NCBI GenBank assembly: GCA_965237575.1
Contig: CBDEGI010000003.1
Span: 1,612,001-1,676,000, forward strand
Reading direction: 5' to 3'
Length of the DNA: 64,000 nt
DNA from: JAKZVK01 sp965237575
Lineage (GTDB): Bacteria > Acidobacteriota > Terriglobia > Bryobacterales > UBA6623
Shown here: in pieces, positions 9,801 to 17,027 of the stretch
How positions within the stretch are numbered: position 1 is the first letter of the stretch
Layout: each line of letters starts with the position of its first letter
Made by a program: the position numbers and the translations under genes
The notes under the pieces: generated by a model
The model's input: the letters and a program-made list of their open reading frames with translations, nothing else
The model's database searches: none
What the model was told of the DNA's origin: nothing

Positions 9801-9980
9801 CTCCATCTCTTCCGGCGCGACGCCTTCATACCTCGTGGTCACGCTGATGGTCGGGTACTCCATTTCCGGCATCAAGTCCACGGGAATCTGCACGAAGGCG
9901 ATCGCACCCAGCAAGACGGCGATCAGGCACGCCATCAAGATCGTCACCGGCCGATGAATGGAGAACTCCGGAAGATTCAT
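6831..9980 (-). CDS. RND efflux transporter, inner-membrane pump (AcrB/MexB-like)
   Basis: A 1049-residue, full-length HAE1-type RND pump. The N-terminus (FSIHRPVTILMACLIAVLLGAIAFVQIPVDLMP) is the usual first transmembrane helix and conserved loop. Two large periplasmic porter halves each precede a block of about five helices. FGGLALGVGMLVDNAIVVLENIFR carries the essential paired aspartate region of TM4 (here GMLVDNAIV with one Asp). GIVVNNAIVLVDYTN is the second-half counterpart. It pumps drugs, bile-like compounds or other amphiphiles by proton antiport through the periplasmic adaptor encoded just upstream (46 bp gap, 10026-11279). No outer-membrane TolC-type gene is present, so the third component is encoded elsewhere. 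Confidence 0.95.
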   Translation of the reverse strand: MNLPEFSIHRPVTILMACLIAVLLGAIAFVQIPVDLMPEMEYPTISVTTRYEGVAPEEMETLVSRPLEQALASAPGVEEITSRSSEGNSNVRVRFVYGSDLDEAANELRARIDRRRGSLPEDIEPPIMYKFDVSQFPIMFLSIRSDEMDAKQLRHFAEKNLQYRFERLPGVAQARVFGGLRRQIHVYLDLKKLRALNLSVAQVVQTLRRENLNRPVGPVFEGRYEVLLRTQGEFKNLDDILNVALTSRNGVPVYVRDIATVEDSHEEIRYVVRVNGESAVRMSLYKQSGSNTVKASDAIWEELERINEAGKAGGFPVTIESTWDSAEFIRASINNVMDAALVGAGLAVFVLLFFLRSISSTLIIGTAIPISVIATFALMYFNGFTLNTVSFGGLALGVGMLVDNAIVVLENIFRLREKGRPLKEAAVLGSRQVATAITASTFTTIAVFVPVLFMGGVSAQTFQQLAWVVSFALLCSLLIALTVVPVLCSRFVAVRGANGAGGMGAKLGRSIAAMQDRIIERYGHVISWALDHRAVVAGAAVLLFVGSYQLLPLIGVELQPAVDEGQIRVYVELEPGTRIEVTDNTMQRMADIVREVAPEAEYVMTEAGSNSTYYFRGTNSGRMRVDLIDQSQRDRSAAEIAALLRPRMQLEPGMLVRTRVSGGLFRRRGSEDGDRLTIEVRGHDIEVAQDLAQQVREAMLATPGVVSAQLSRPPGMPEMLVTVDRAKASSLGLPVSQIAETLETAVGGTRASLYREEGDEYDILVRLREEDRMSLSQVSQVPLTLPDGRTIPVESVVMMRRQEGPTQITRADQQRMIEVTGTIADRDLGSIVGDLKEAIAAMNIPLDYELRFGGEYEEQQESFQQMTFAAILALVLVYMVMAAQFESLRDPFIILFSIPLAGIGVVTMLIFTETTFNMQGFLGLIVLVGIVVNNAIVLVDYTNLLRREHGYSLREAVVMAGTRRLRPILMTTVTTVLGLTPMALGLGEGGELQAPMARVVIGGLTTSTLITLVFIPVVYFTLEGWSETARARKETGAGADLHPAESAGD

Positions 9981-10025
9981 TTCGAACTCCTACGTCGCTA
10001 CAGACGAACTGCCGCCTGCCATGTT

Positions 10026-11279
10026 CTACGTACCGCTGTTCCGCGCCGCCGTACCCGGGCCATTACCGGACTTCGTTGCGGCGCCCGTGCCAGGAGATTT
10101 GGCCTCCTTCGAACGGCCGGGGGCCCCAGCACCCGCGACCCGGATGCGGTCTCCGTCCTCCAGCATCGCTGCACCGCGCCCGACAATGGTCGCACCTGGC
10201 TCCAAATTGGCCAGCACCTCGACATTGTCCTCGTTCGTCAGCCCCGTTTCGATCTCGCGAAACACGGGACGGTCCTCGTCAACGACGTACACGCCCGCCT
10301 GCTGGCCGCGATAGACCAGCCCCTCGCGAGGGATCAGTGTCGCCTCACGCATCAGACCCGTGTCGATTCGGATCCGCACAAACATTTCCGCCTTAAGAAA
10401 ATTGTCCGGGTTCGGTACGTCGATCTCGATGAGAGCGCTCCTCGTCGCAGCGTCTAGGACCGGCGCGATTCGGGCGATGCGCCCGTGGAAGCTCAGGTCC
10501 GGGAGTGCATCGATGGCGATGACTGCCTGGTTGCCGACCCGCAAGCGGCCTAGGTTGCGTTCCGGTACGTTGGCGTGGGTGACCATGGTCGACAAATTCA
10601 CCACGCGCAGGATGGGCGTGGTCGGGCTGATCAGCGCGCCCACATCGACGTAGCGGATCGCAACGAAGCCGCCCATGGGCGCGAAGATCTTCGATTGCTC
10701 GAGCCGGATTTTCAGCTCCCGTAACTCGGCCTCGGCCTGCTCGGTCTGCGCGTAGGCCAACTGGACCTGGGCTTCGACGACTGCAAGGTTCGTCCTAGTC
10801 GAGGCATGGTCCTGCGGGGAGATCAACTCGTCGGCGAGGAGCCTCTGAGAACGATCCAACTCGGCCTTGGCGTTTTCGAGCTCGGCCTCGCGTTGTGACG
10901 ACGATGCCCGGCTTACAGCGATGGATGCGGTAGCGCGGTTGACCTGTTGCTGAAGCTCGTCGTCTTCCAAGTCCGCAACCAGTTCGCCGGCTTTGACCGG
11001 GTCGCCGACGTAGAAGTAGAGCTTTTCGACTCGGCCGGTCGCCTTGGCGGTGATATCCACCTGCTCTTTGGGCTTGAGCGCCCCGGTGATCACCAAGTCC
11101 TCGCGCAGCGAGCCGCGGCGGGCTTGGGTTACCTCGACGCTTACAGTCCGGGCGGTCTTCTTTTTCTTCTTGGAGGAGATGGCCTGCTTATCCTGTAGGT
11201 CCGCGATGCGCATGCCGCCTGCAATGAGCAGACCGGCCCCGATGGCGATCCAGATGATCCTCTTTACCCAGATGTTCAA
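10026..11279 (-). CDS. RND efflux periplasmic adaptor (membrane fusion protein)
   Basis: The 417-residue protein has an N-terminal membrane anchor (about 5-24), a lysine-rich stretch, then the biotinyl-lipoyl hairpin split around a coiled coil of about 85 residues rich in Ala/Glu/Gln. The second lipoyl half (SKIFAPMGGFVAIRYVDVGALI) and beta-barrel and membrane-proximal domains follow. The C-terminus is a low-complexity Gly/Ala/Lys/Ser tail. It links the RND pump to an outer-membrane channel. It is first in a two-gene minus-strand operon with the pump at 6831-9980. Confidence 0.93.
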   Translation of the reverse strand: MNIWVKRIIWIAIGAGLLIAGGMRIADLQDKQAISSKKKKKTARTVSVEVTQARRGSLREDLVITGALKPKEQVDITAKATGRVEKLYFYVGDPVKAGELVADLEDDELQQQVNRATASIAVSRASSSQREAELENAKAELDRSQRLLADELISPQDHASTRTNLAVVEAQVQLAYAQTEQAEAELRELKIRLEQSKIFAPMGGFVAIRYVDVGALISPTTPILRVVNLSTMVTHANVPERNLGRLRVGNQAVIAIDALPDLSFHGRIARIAPVLDAATRSALIEIDVPNPDNFLKAEMFVRIRIDTGLMREATLIPREGLVYRGQQAGVYVVDEDRPVFREIETGLTNEDNVEVLANLEPGATIVGRGAAMLEDGDRIRVAGAGAPGRSKEAKSPGTGAATKSGNGPGTAARNSGT

Positions 11280-11683
11280 GAGCTTCGTTCTCGCACTTTC
11301 CAGACCGTTTACGATACAGGGGGCCCCGTGGAGCCGAATCGACTGAATCCCGCCCGATGGGGCGGCCGTGGCGCACCCGTCCCTATCTTACGGGATTGTC
11401 CTGCTGCAGACCGGGCCGGCGGCCATCCACACGGGGCCATGGGCGGCAGTGCCGTCCAATCGGAAGGGCGCAGATTGGGGCCACGGGGTTACCGTATTTG
11501 TACGTCTTTGGCCGCCTGTGACGCCCGGCCTGTCGCAACGGTGCCATCCAAAGCATCAGAGCCGCGGATGTAAATCCGCGGGCCCTGCGGGGGCAGGCTG
11601 CCACTCGGGGAGCGAGCCGGGCCCGTTAAGCGACCAATCGTACTTGTGGTGGCGGGTTTCCGGCACTGGGGGGAGGGGAGGTC
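11280..11683. other. Intergenic region with one perfect hairpin
   Basis: This 404 bp stretch has no convincing gene. At 11562-11581 there is a perfect 8 bp stem CCGCGGAT/ATCCGCGG with loop GTAA; it is not followed by a T-run. It would lie in the leader of the adaptor gene or between the two minus-strand units. Nothing else is recognisable. Confidence 0.6.
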
Positions 11684-12820
11684 TCACCCGAGGGTCTTGT
11701 AGACGTCGCCGACGTTTCGCTTGACGGCTGCCGTCATCGCATCGGCTCCGCTGACACCTGGCGCCAGAAAGCGATACTTGGCGATCGTCGAGGCCAGGAA
11801 CCCGGCGTAGTCGCTCTCGCCGATGGATCGAAGCGTGGCGGGGGTGATCGATTCCTCCAGATCCGCCAAGCTGCGTCCCGCGGCATGCCCCTGAGTCACG
11901 GATTCGGTGATCTCCTCGATATAGCCCGAGAGCTGTGACAATCGCCGCCTCCCCTGCTGCACCGCCCCATGGCCGGGCATGACAAGGCCGAAGTCAAGCG
12001 CAGAGACACGGGCCAGCGTCGCGGGCCACTCTTGCGGAAAGCCGTCGCCCATGCCGGGGATGAAGCCCGTCACCAGATCGGCCGTCGCGATCACCTTTTT
12101 TTGGGGGCAGAAGACCGACACGTCGCTCGCCGTGTGTGCCCGGCCTTTGAAGACCAAATGCAGGTCGTGCGCGTCGTCGTGCAGGACCAGATGGTCACCG
12201 AACGTTATGTTGGGAAGCTCCGGGCTGTAGGTGCGAATTTCGCGCAGGTACGCTTCCGTCGCCGCCATCATGCGGGTGTAGTAGCCCTTGCCCGCCCCGC
12301 CCGCAGCCGCATTGGTGCGCAGGTCTTCGAGGCCGGCTTCCATTCTCTCGATCGAGGTACGTACCCGTTTAGCGCTGTGTGTGGCGATCAGCTCGCGGGT
12401 CTTGCGGCTGGCGATAAGGTCAGCGCCGTGCGCCAGAGACCGGTAGGCCGGAGTCCCCTGCACGTGGTCCCAGTGGAAGTGCGTGTTGACGACGTAGCGC
12501 ACCGGCTTCTCACTGACCTCGCGGCGGACTTGCGCTACTAGACTGGCGGCGGCTGACGGCTTCGAATGGGCGTCGACCACGAGGATGTCTCGGGAGTTCA
12601 CAAAGATGACCGCGTTGCAGTTGAGAACCGGCGCCGGACGGGCTACGGCCAGGTAGACGCCGTCCGCGGTTTGCTCGATGTCGAACAGCGTCTCGTGGTG
12701 GGCCGGCGCTTGGGCGCGGGCATGTGCCGCCCGAAACAGCGCCCGCTCGATAACAGCCGCACCTGTGAAGCACGTGCCGAGCATACGGGTCAGGAAATCG
12801 CGTCGGGAGTGCGTTTGCAT
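11684..12820 (-). CDS. Tat-exported metallo-beta-lactamase-fold hydrolase
   Basis: I chose the ATG at 12820 because the resulting 378-residue protein starts with a twin-arginine signal (SRRDFLTRM, residues 5-13) and a short hydrophobic core; the longer frame adds 15 residues without function. The metal-binding motif is THFHWDH (113-119), the H-x-H-x-D-H of the superfamily, followed by ligands in GRAHTASDVSVF and VMPGHGAV. Such exported MBL proteins include quinoprotein-relay hydrolases, SoxH-like proteins and lactonases; no specific substrate is evident. It is divergent from the Rieske gene with a 50 bp gap, so they probably share a control region. Confidence 0.85.
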   Translation of the reverse strand: MQTHSRRDFLTRMLGTCFTGAAVIERALFRAAHARAQAPAHHETLFDIEQTADGVYLAVARPAPVLNCNAVIFVNSRDILVVDAHSKPSAAASLVAQVRREVSEKPVRYVVNTHFHWDHVQGTPAYRSLAHGADLIASRKTRELIATHSAKRVRTSIERMEAGLEDLRTNAAAGGAGKGYYTRMMAATEAYLREIRTYSPELPNITFGDHLVLHDDAHDLHLVFKGRAHTASDVSVFCPQKKVIATADLVTGFIPGMGDGFPQEWPATLARVSALDFGLVMPGHGAVQQGRRRLSQLSGYIEEITESVTQGHAAGRSLADLEESITPATLRSIGESDYAGFLASTIAKYRFLAPGVSGADAMTAAVKRNVGDVYKTLG

Positions 12821-12870
12821 GGTTCGAGTTAGAACCGGCGACGGAGCATCATTCAGCCAGGCCAAGGCCT

Positions 12871-13506
12871 ATGATAGACTCATCGCGCGGCCCGGGAGTT
12901 GGTTCACTGAACCTACTTCCGAGACCGAACCGCGGTGCGCCCTTGAGCTGTTCGCGCCCATCGTCGATACCCCGCAGAGGCTGGCTGGCGCGCTGCCTCG
13001 GGGTTCTCGCCTGGTTCGCTTCCGTCACACCGGGCTTGGCTGCCTCCAAAGATGGCTTCCGCAAGCTCAAGCAGCCGGTGGCAGTCCCCAAGGGCTCGCT
13101 CGATCGGGAGTGGATGCCGGTTCCGTTCACGGCGCGGGCGACGAAGCCGCGCCCCGGGCCGGACGGTATCTCCGACATGCTCTTGCGAGGTATCCTTGTT
13201 CGGGTGTCGGGGCCGGAGCCCGACGGCGCTCCGGGCCACAAAGCAATCCGAGCGCTGTGCCTGCACTGTCCCCACGAGTTGTGCTACGTGAACCTGGTCG
13301 AGGAGACCGAGGCCGTGCGGGTTCCCGAGGGGGCCAAACCGGAGAACCCGCTGCTGGTGTGCCCGTGCCACTTCAGCGTCTTCGATCCGGTCGCTGATGG
13401 TGCGCTGTTGACCGGGCCCGCCGGCCGCGGGCTGTACCGGTTTCAATTCGAGGTGAGCGAAAACACGATCGAGATTCAAGGCGTCGAGGAGGCCGCGCTC
13501 GGCTAG
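12871..13506 (+). CDS. Exported Rieske [2Fe-2S] protein
   Basis: A 211-residue protein with an N-terminal twin-arginine-like stretch (PRRGWLARCLGVLAWF, about 34-50) and then a Rieske domain. The cluster ligands fit C133-P-H135 and C164-P-C-H167, and a GPAGRGL loop follows as in QcrA-type Rieske proteins. Several in-frame starts are possible; the ATG at 12871 is tentative and the first 30 residues look unstructured. It would carry electrons at the outer face of the membrane. Between a divergent MBL protein and a co-directional beta-propeller protein, it suggests a small exported redox module. Confidence 0.75.
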   Translation: MIDSSRGPGVGSLNLLPRPNRGAPLSCSRPSSIPRRGWLARCLGVLAWFASVTPGLAASKDGFRKLKQPVAVPKGSLDREWMPVPFTARATKPRPGPDGISDMLLRGILVRVSGPEPDGAPGHKAIRALCLHCPHELCYVNLVEETEAVRVPEGAKPENPLLVCPCHFSVFDPVADGALLTGPAGRGLYRFQFEVSENTIEIQGVEEAALG

Positions 13507-13556
13507 GCAGAGCGGAGTCCCCTGGCCCCGCATCGACGAATCCGAAGGAGATAGTG

Positions 13557-14657
13557 ATGAAACGCACACGGATCTTGCGCAGGTTGGCTTTGGGGCTCGC
13601 AACTGTCTTGGTGGTGGGGGTCCTGTCGTCGGGGGTCCTGTTGGCAGCGGCAGCCTCGGCCGGAACACGCCAGAAGCTCTACATCCTCAGCAGCAACGCG
13701 GACGACGTCACGGTCGTCGACGTCGCGACGAACAAGATCCTCGGGTCGATCGAGGTTGGCAAGCTGCCCCACGGCATCGCCACGCCGAAGTCGCAGCACC
13801 CGCTCTATGTCGCCACCGAGGGCGATGATGGGCTGGCCGTTGTGGACCCCGTCAAGGACGTCCTGATCAAGAAGTACGACTTTTTCGGTAGGCGCCCCAA
13901 CGAGATTGAGACGACGTCGGACGGGCGGTTTGTCTACGTCCCGGCGATGCGAGACGGTACGTACGAGGTCTTCGACACGAAGCAAGAGAAGATCATCACA
14001 CGCATCCGGACGAACGGCACGCCGCACAACACAGTCGTCTCGCCGGATGACAAGTACATGTACCTCGTACCACACGACCGCGGCACCCGTAGCGTCGAGC
14101 AGGCACGGAAGGAGGGGCGACCCACCACCCTTAACAGGAAGATCTACATCGTCGATGTCGCGCGACACGATGTCGTCGGCACGATTTCGACCGGCAACGC
14201 GCCGCGCCCGACCACCATCAGCCCCGACGGGAAGCGGTTATACGTCAACACCGACAACTTGATGGGATTCCTGGTCATCGATATCGCCAAGCGCAAGGTC
14301 ATCCACACGGCCCGCTACAACCTAACCGACGACGAGAAAGCGACGCCCAGCCGTTGCCACGGCATCGGCGCGACGCCGGACGGGCGAGAGGTCTGGTCGA
14401 CCAACATCAATCACGGGTTCGTGCACGTGTTTGACGTCACGAAGGAACCGCCGGTCGAGATCGCCAAGATCAAGACCGGCAACACGCCTCTGTGGCTGAC
14501 GATGACTCCCGACGGCAAGACCGTCTACACGGCCAATACCGCCGACGACACCATCTCCGTCTTCGATCGGGCAACGAAGAAAGAGCGGACCCGCATCCAG
14601 CTTCCCAAAGGCAAAGCGCCCAAGCGGATGCTGGTGCTGACCGTCCCGACTACTTAG
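13557..14657 (+). CDS. Exported YVTN-family beta-propeller protein
   Basis: The 366-residue protein has a signal peptide (about 1-35, basic then hydrophobic) and a seven-bladed propeller of YVTN repeats, seen as YILSSNADDVTVVDVATNKI, YVATEGDDGLAVVDP, YVPAMRDGTYEVFD, YVNTDNLMGFLVID and YTANTADDTISVFD. The ATG at 13557 is preferred to the GTG at 13554 because AAGGAG (13545-13550) lies six bases upstream. Members of this group accompany quinoprotein or c-type redox systems and surface layers. It is 50 bp after the Rieske gene and probably co-transcribed. Confidence 0.85.
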   Translation: MKRTRILRRLALGLATVLVVGVLSSGVLLAAAASAGTRQKLYILSSNADDVTVVDVATNKILGSIEVGKLPHGIATPKSQHPLYVATEGDDGLAVVDPVKDVLIKKYDFFGRRPNEIETTSDGRFVYVPAMRDGTYEVFDTKQEKIITRIRTNGTPHNTVVSPDDKYMYLVPHDRGTRSVEQARKEGRPTTLNRKIYIVDVARHDVVGTISTGNAPRPTTISPDGKRLYVNTDNLMGFLVIDIAKRKVIHTARYNLTDDEKATPSRCHGIGATPDGREVWSTNINHGFVHVFDVTKEPPVEIAKIKTGNTPLWLTMTPDGKTVYTANTADDTISVFDRATKKERTRIQLPKGKAPKRMLVLTVPTT

Positions 14658-14696
14658 TAGCGTGTTCCGGCAATACGGTCACCGGTCGCTTTGAAA

Positions 14697-14721
14697 TGTA
14701 GGGGCACGGCATGCCGTGCCC
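14697..14721. repeat. Palindromic intergenic repeat, TGTAGGGGC family
   Basis: TGTAGG is followed by a perfect 20 bp palindrome at 14702-14721 (GGGCACGGCA and its complement). A decayed relative starts with TGTAGGGGCAGCATGCC at 21650-21672, and the first half recurs at 24853. Words of this type are dispersed palindromic repeats in many high-GC genomes. Confidence 0.75.
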
Positions 14722-14819
14722 GCAGCCGCCACCGTCGCAGATACCTCTATCACATACGTGACCGAACTTGTGAAACGCTGTACTTAGGGTCGGCTCGTCC
14801 TGTCGACTCCGCCTAACCC

Positions 14820-15896
14820 ATGCCTGCCTATCCCGGTACTGAACACGAGAAGCGCATCCCGGCCGACGACCTCAACGCATTCGTTGCGGCCGTGTTTGAG
14901 CGGTGCGCCATGTCGAAGGATGACGCCGCGCTTCTGGCTGACACGCTCACTCAAGCCGACCTACGCGGTGTGCATTCCCATGGAGTGCTGCGGGTGCCTG
15001 AATACGCCGTGAAGCTGCGCAAGGGTGGCGTCGACCCCAAAGGCCGGCCGCGGGTGGTCAAGGACTCGGCGGCCGCCTTGTTGATCGACGCCGGCAACTC
15101 GATGGGGCAAATTGGAGCCTCCTACGCGATGAATCTCGCCATCGAGCGCGCGCAAACCTCCAACGTCGCAGTCGTCGCCGTCCGCGGTAGCAACCACTGC
15201 GGCGCGATGGCCTACTACGCCATGCAGGCGCTCCCTCATGACATGATCGGCCTCGCCACGACCAACGCCCTGCCCACCATGGCTCCCTGGGGCGGGATCG
15301 ACAAGATCGTCGGCATCAACCCTTTGGCGATCGGAATTCCGGCGGACAAGGAGACGCCGATCGTCCTCGACACCGCCTTCAGCGGCTCGTCGCACGGGAA
15401 GATTCGCGTGTTCCACCAAAAGGGCGCCACGATTCCCTCCAACTGGGCTTTCGACACCGACTGCAAGCCCACCACCGATCCGGCCAAGGCCATCGAGGGC
15501 TTGCTGCAGCCGATCGGGGAGTACAAGAGCGTGGGTCTGGCGATCGCGATGGGGATTCTCTCCGCGATGCTCTCGGGGGCAAGCTACGGCACCGAACTCG
15601 GCAACATGGTTGACGGAGCGAAGCCGGGGCACGACGGCCACTTTTTCCTGGCGTTGAAACTGGCTGCGTTCGAGGAGCCCGCGCGGTTCAAGCGGCGCGT
15701 CGACGGCCTGATTCGCGAGATCAAGGCGAGCCGTCGAGGTAAAGGAATGGCTCGCCTGTACGCGCCCGGGCAGCTCGAGGCCACCACGGCGGAACGCTAC
15801 CGACGCGGCGGCGTCCCGCTCAACGAATCGACCCGTGCGGGTCTGGCCGATGTTGCCCGTGAGCTGGGTGTCGATTCCTCGCCGCTTGGGGCGTGA
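14820..15896 (+). CDS. LDH2/MDH2-family NAD(P)-dependent dehydrogenase
   Basis: The 358-residue protein belongs to the malate/L-lactate dehydrogenase (Ldh_2) family, which also covers ureidoglycolate, sulfolactate and delta-1-piperideine-2-carboxylate reductases. It shows the catalytic block DLRGVHSHGVLRVPEY (about 47-62), the SNHCGAMAYYAM block and GINPLAIGIPA with VLDTAFS near the cofactor site. The exact 2-hydroxyacid cannot be told from sequence. It is flanked upstream by a palindromic repeat and downstream by a bidirectional terminator-like hairpin, so it is probably monocistronic. Confidence 0.88.
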   Translation: MPAYPGTEHEKRIPADDLNAFVAAVFERCAMSKDDAALLADTLTQADLRGVHSHGVLRVPEYAVKLRKGGVDPKGRPRVVKDSAAALLIDAGNSMGQIGASYAMNLAIERAQTSNVAVVAVRGSNHCGAMAYYAMQALPHDMIGLATTNALPTMAPWGGIDKIVGINPLAIGIPADKETPIVLDTAFSGSSHGKIRVFHQKGATIPSNWAFDTDCKPTTDPAKAIEGLLQPIGEYKSVGLAIAMGILSAMLSGASYGTELGNMVDGAKPGHDGHFFLALKLAAFEEPARFKRRVDGLIREIKASRRGKGMARLYAPGQLEATTAERYRRGGVPLNESTRAGLADVARELGVDSSPLGA

Positions 15897-15911
15897 CCCG
15901 GCGGGCGTACG

Positions 15912-15940
15912 AAAACCCTGACCTAGCGATCTCAGGTTTT
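15912..15940. terminator. Candidate bidirectional terminator
   Basis: AAAACC-C-TGA pairs with TCAGGTTTT across a 10-base loop, with one bulged C, leaving a U-run on either strand. It lies between the convergent LDH2-family gene and hpt and overlaps the last codons of hpt. Confidence 0.45.
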
Positions 15941-16504
15941 GGTTTCGGTTGAGTCGGCACCACCGACCAGCACCCGAACATCCGGCAGATTGCGAAACCG
16001 CTGGTCGTAGTCAAGCCCGTATCCCACAACAAACTCATCGGGAATCTCAAAACCCACGTAGTCAAGCTCCACGGGCTCTAAACGCCGGCTGGGTTTGTCG
16101 AGCAGTGTCGCAACGCGTAGCGAGTGCGGCCGCCGTTGCTCCAACACGCTCAACAGGTAGCGCAACGTCAGCCCGGTGTCGACGATGTCCTCGACCAGAA
16201 TGACGTCGAGCCCCGCGATGTCTTGGTCGAGGTCTTTCGTAAGGCGAACCTGACCCGAGGTTTCGGTGGCTTCCCCGTAGCTAGCCACGCCGATGAAGTC
16301 GAGGGACACATCGCGCCCGATGCTTCGCGCCAAGTCCGTCAGGAACACAGCCGCCCCTTTCAACACGCCGATCAGCCGCAACGGCGGACGGCCTTCCCCG
16401 GGTGGAAGATCCGCCTCGATGGCGAGGCCCAGTTCACTGACCCGCGCAGCGATCTGTTCGGCTGAGAGGAGTGGTTTCAGCTCACTGGGCGTCACGGGCT
16501 GCAT
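15932..16504 (-). CDS. hpt: Hypoxanthine(-guanine) phosphoribosyltransferase
   Basis: A 190-residue purine salvage enzyme that converts hypoxanthine/guanine and PRPP to IMP/GMP. The PRPP loop is VILVEDIVDTGLT, preceded by the flexible-loop region SYGEATETSGQVRL, and FVVGYGLDYDQRFRNLP is the C-terminal purine-site block. I chose the ATG at 16504. The frame is open upstream to 16825, but that extension runs antisense through tRNA-Lys and is not coding. It converges with the LDH2-family gene. Confidence 0.92.
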   Translation of the reverse strand: MQPVTPSELKPLLSAEQIAARVSELGLAIEADLPPGEGRPPLRLIGVLKGAAVFLTDLARSIGRDVSLDFIGVASYGEATETSGQVRLTKDLDQDIAGLDVILVEDIVDTGLTLRYLLSVLEQRRPHSLRVATLLDKPSRRLEPVELDYVGFEIPDEFVVGYGLDYDQRFRNLPDVRVLVGGADSTETKT

Positions 16505-16654
16505 TCTCTCGAAACCGGGCGCTGAAGGGCAATTCGTTATAATCCAGAAAGCCTTGGCTGGAAGCCAAGCGAAAACGAGTGGGGCAGGTTCATTGTGCGT
16601 TTCCCCGCGCCGTCTTGCAGCCGGCTCCCTCGACGCACCGAACAATCCCAAGTC

Positions 16655-16730
16655 GGGGCGGTAGCTCAGTTGGTAGAGCAACGGCCTTTTAAGCCGTGGG
16701 TCCCGGGTTCGAGTCCCGGCCGCCTCACCA
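16655..16730 (+). tRNA. tRNA-Lys (anticodon UUU)
   Basis: A complete 76-base cloverleaf. The acceptor stem GGGGCGG pairs with CCGCCTC (one G-U), the D-arm is TAGCTCAGTTGGTAGAGCA, the anticodon stem ACGGC/GCCGT holds loop CTTTTAA (anticodon TTT), the T-arm is CCGGGTTCGAGTCCCGG, and the CCA end is encoded. It is a target of the MnmA 2-thiouridine pathway encoded at 23.7-26 kb. Confidence 0.97.
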
Positions 16731-17027
16731 CTTACGTTCTTTGTTTCCAGAGCTGCGATCGCCTTCGCCAGCCCGCTGAGCCCGTTGGACCTGCCCCACA
16801 TCGTGAGAACACAACGCCTCTCCACTGAGCGGCGTCACATCCAATGCAAGCGATCTTCGTCCGACAACCCGACAACCTGGGTTCACGGAAGGTATTCTTG
16901 TTTCGGTGCTAAGATCGGGACGACTCTGACCGCTCGCTTTTTCGCGTTCATACGTCAGCTTGCGAGATCGCCCCAACCGTTGACCTGGTAGATCAGCGAA
17001 ATAACGGCCTCTACGCAGGGGACAGCT

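Noticed and set aside
8589..10457. Long plus-strand frame opposite the RND genes
   Set aside because: It is His/Arg/Gln-rich, lacks any domain and is a shadow of two intact minus-strand genes.
16505..16825. Open frame upstream of hpt that would lengthen it by about 107 residues
   Set aside because: It runs antisense through tRNA-Lys, giving the well-known false peptide RTRDPRLKRPLLYQLSYRP; hpt homology starts at 16504.
16785..16991. Small frame between tRNA-Lys and the DUF3179 gene
   Set aside because: No ribosome-binding site, no recognisable family, and the 297 bp interval otherwise looks non-coding.
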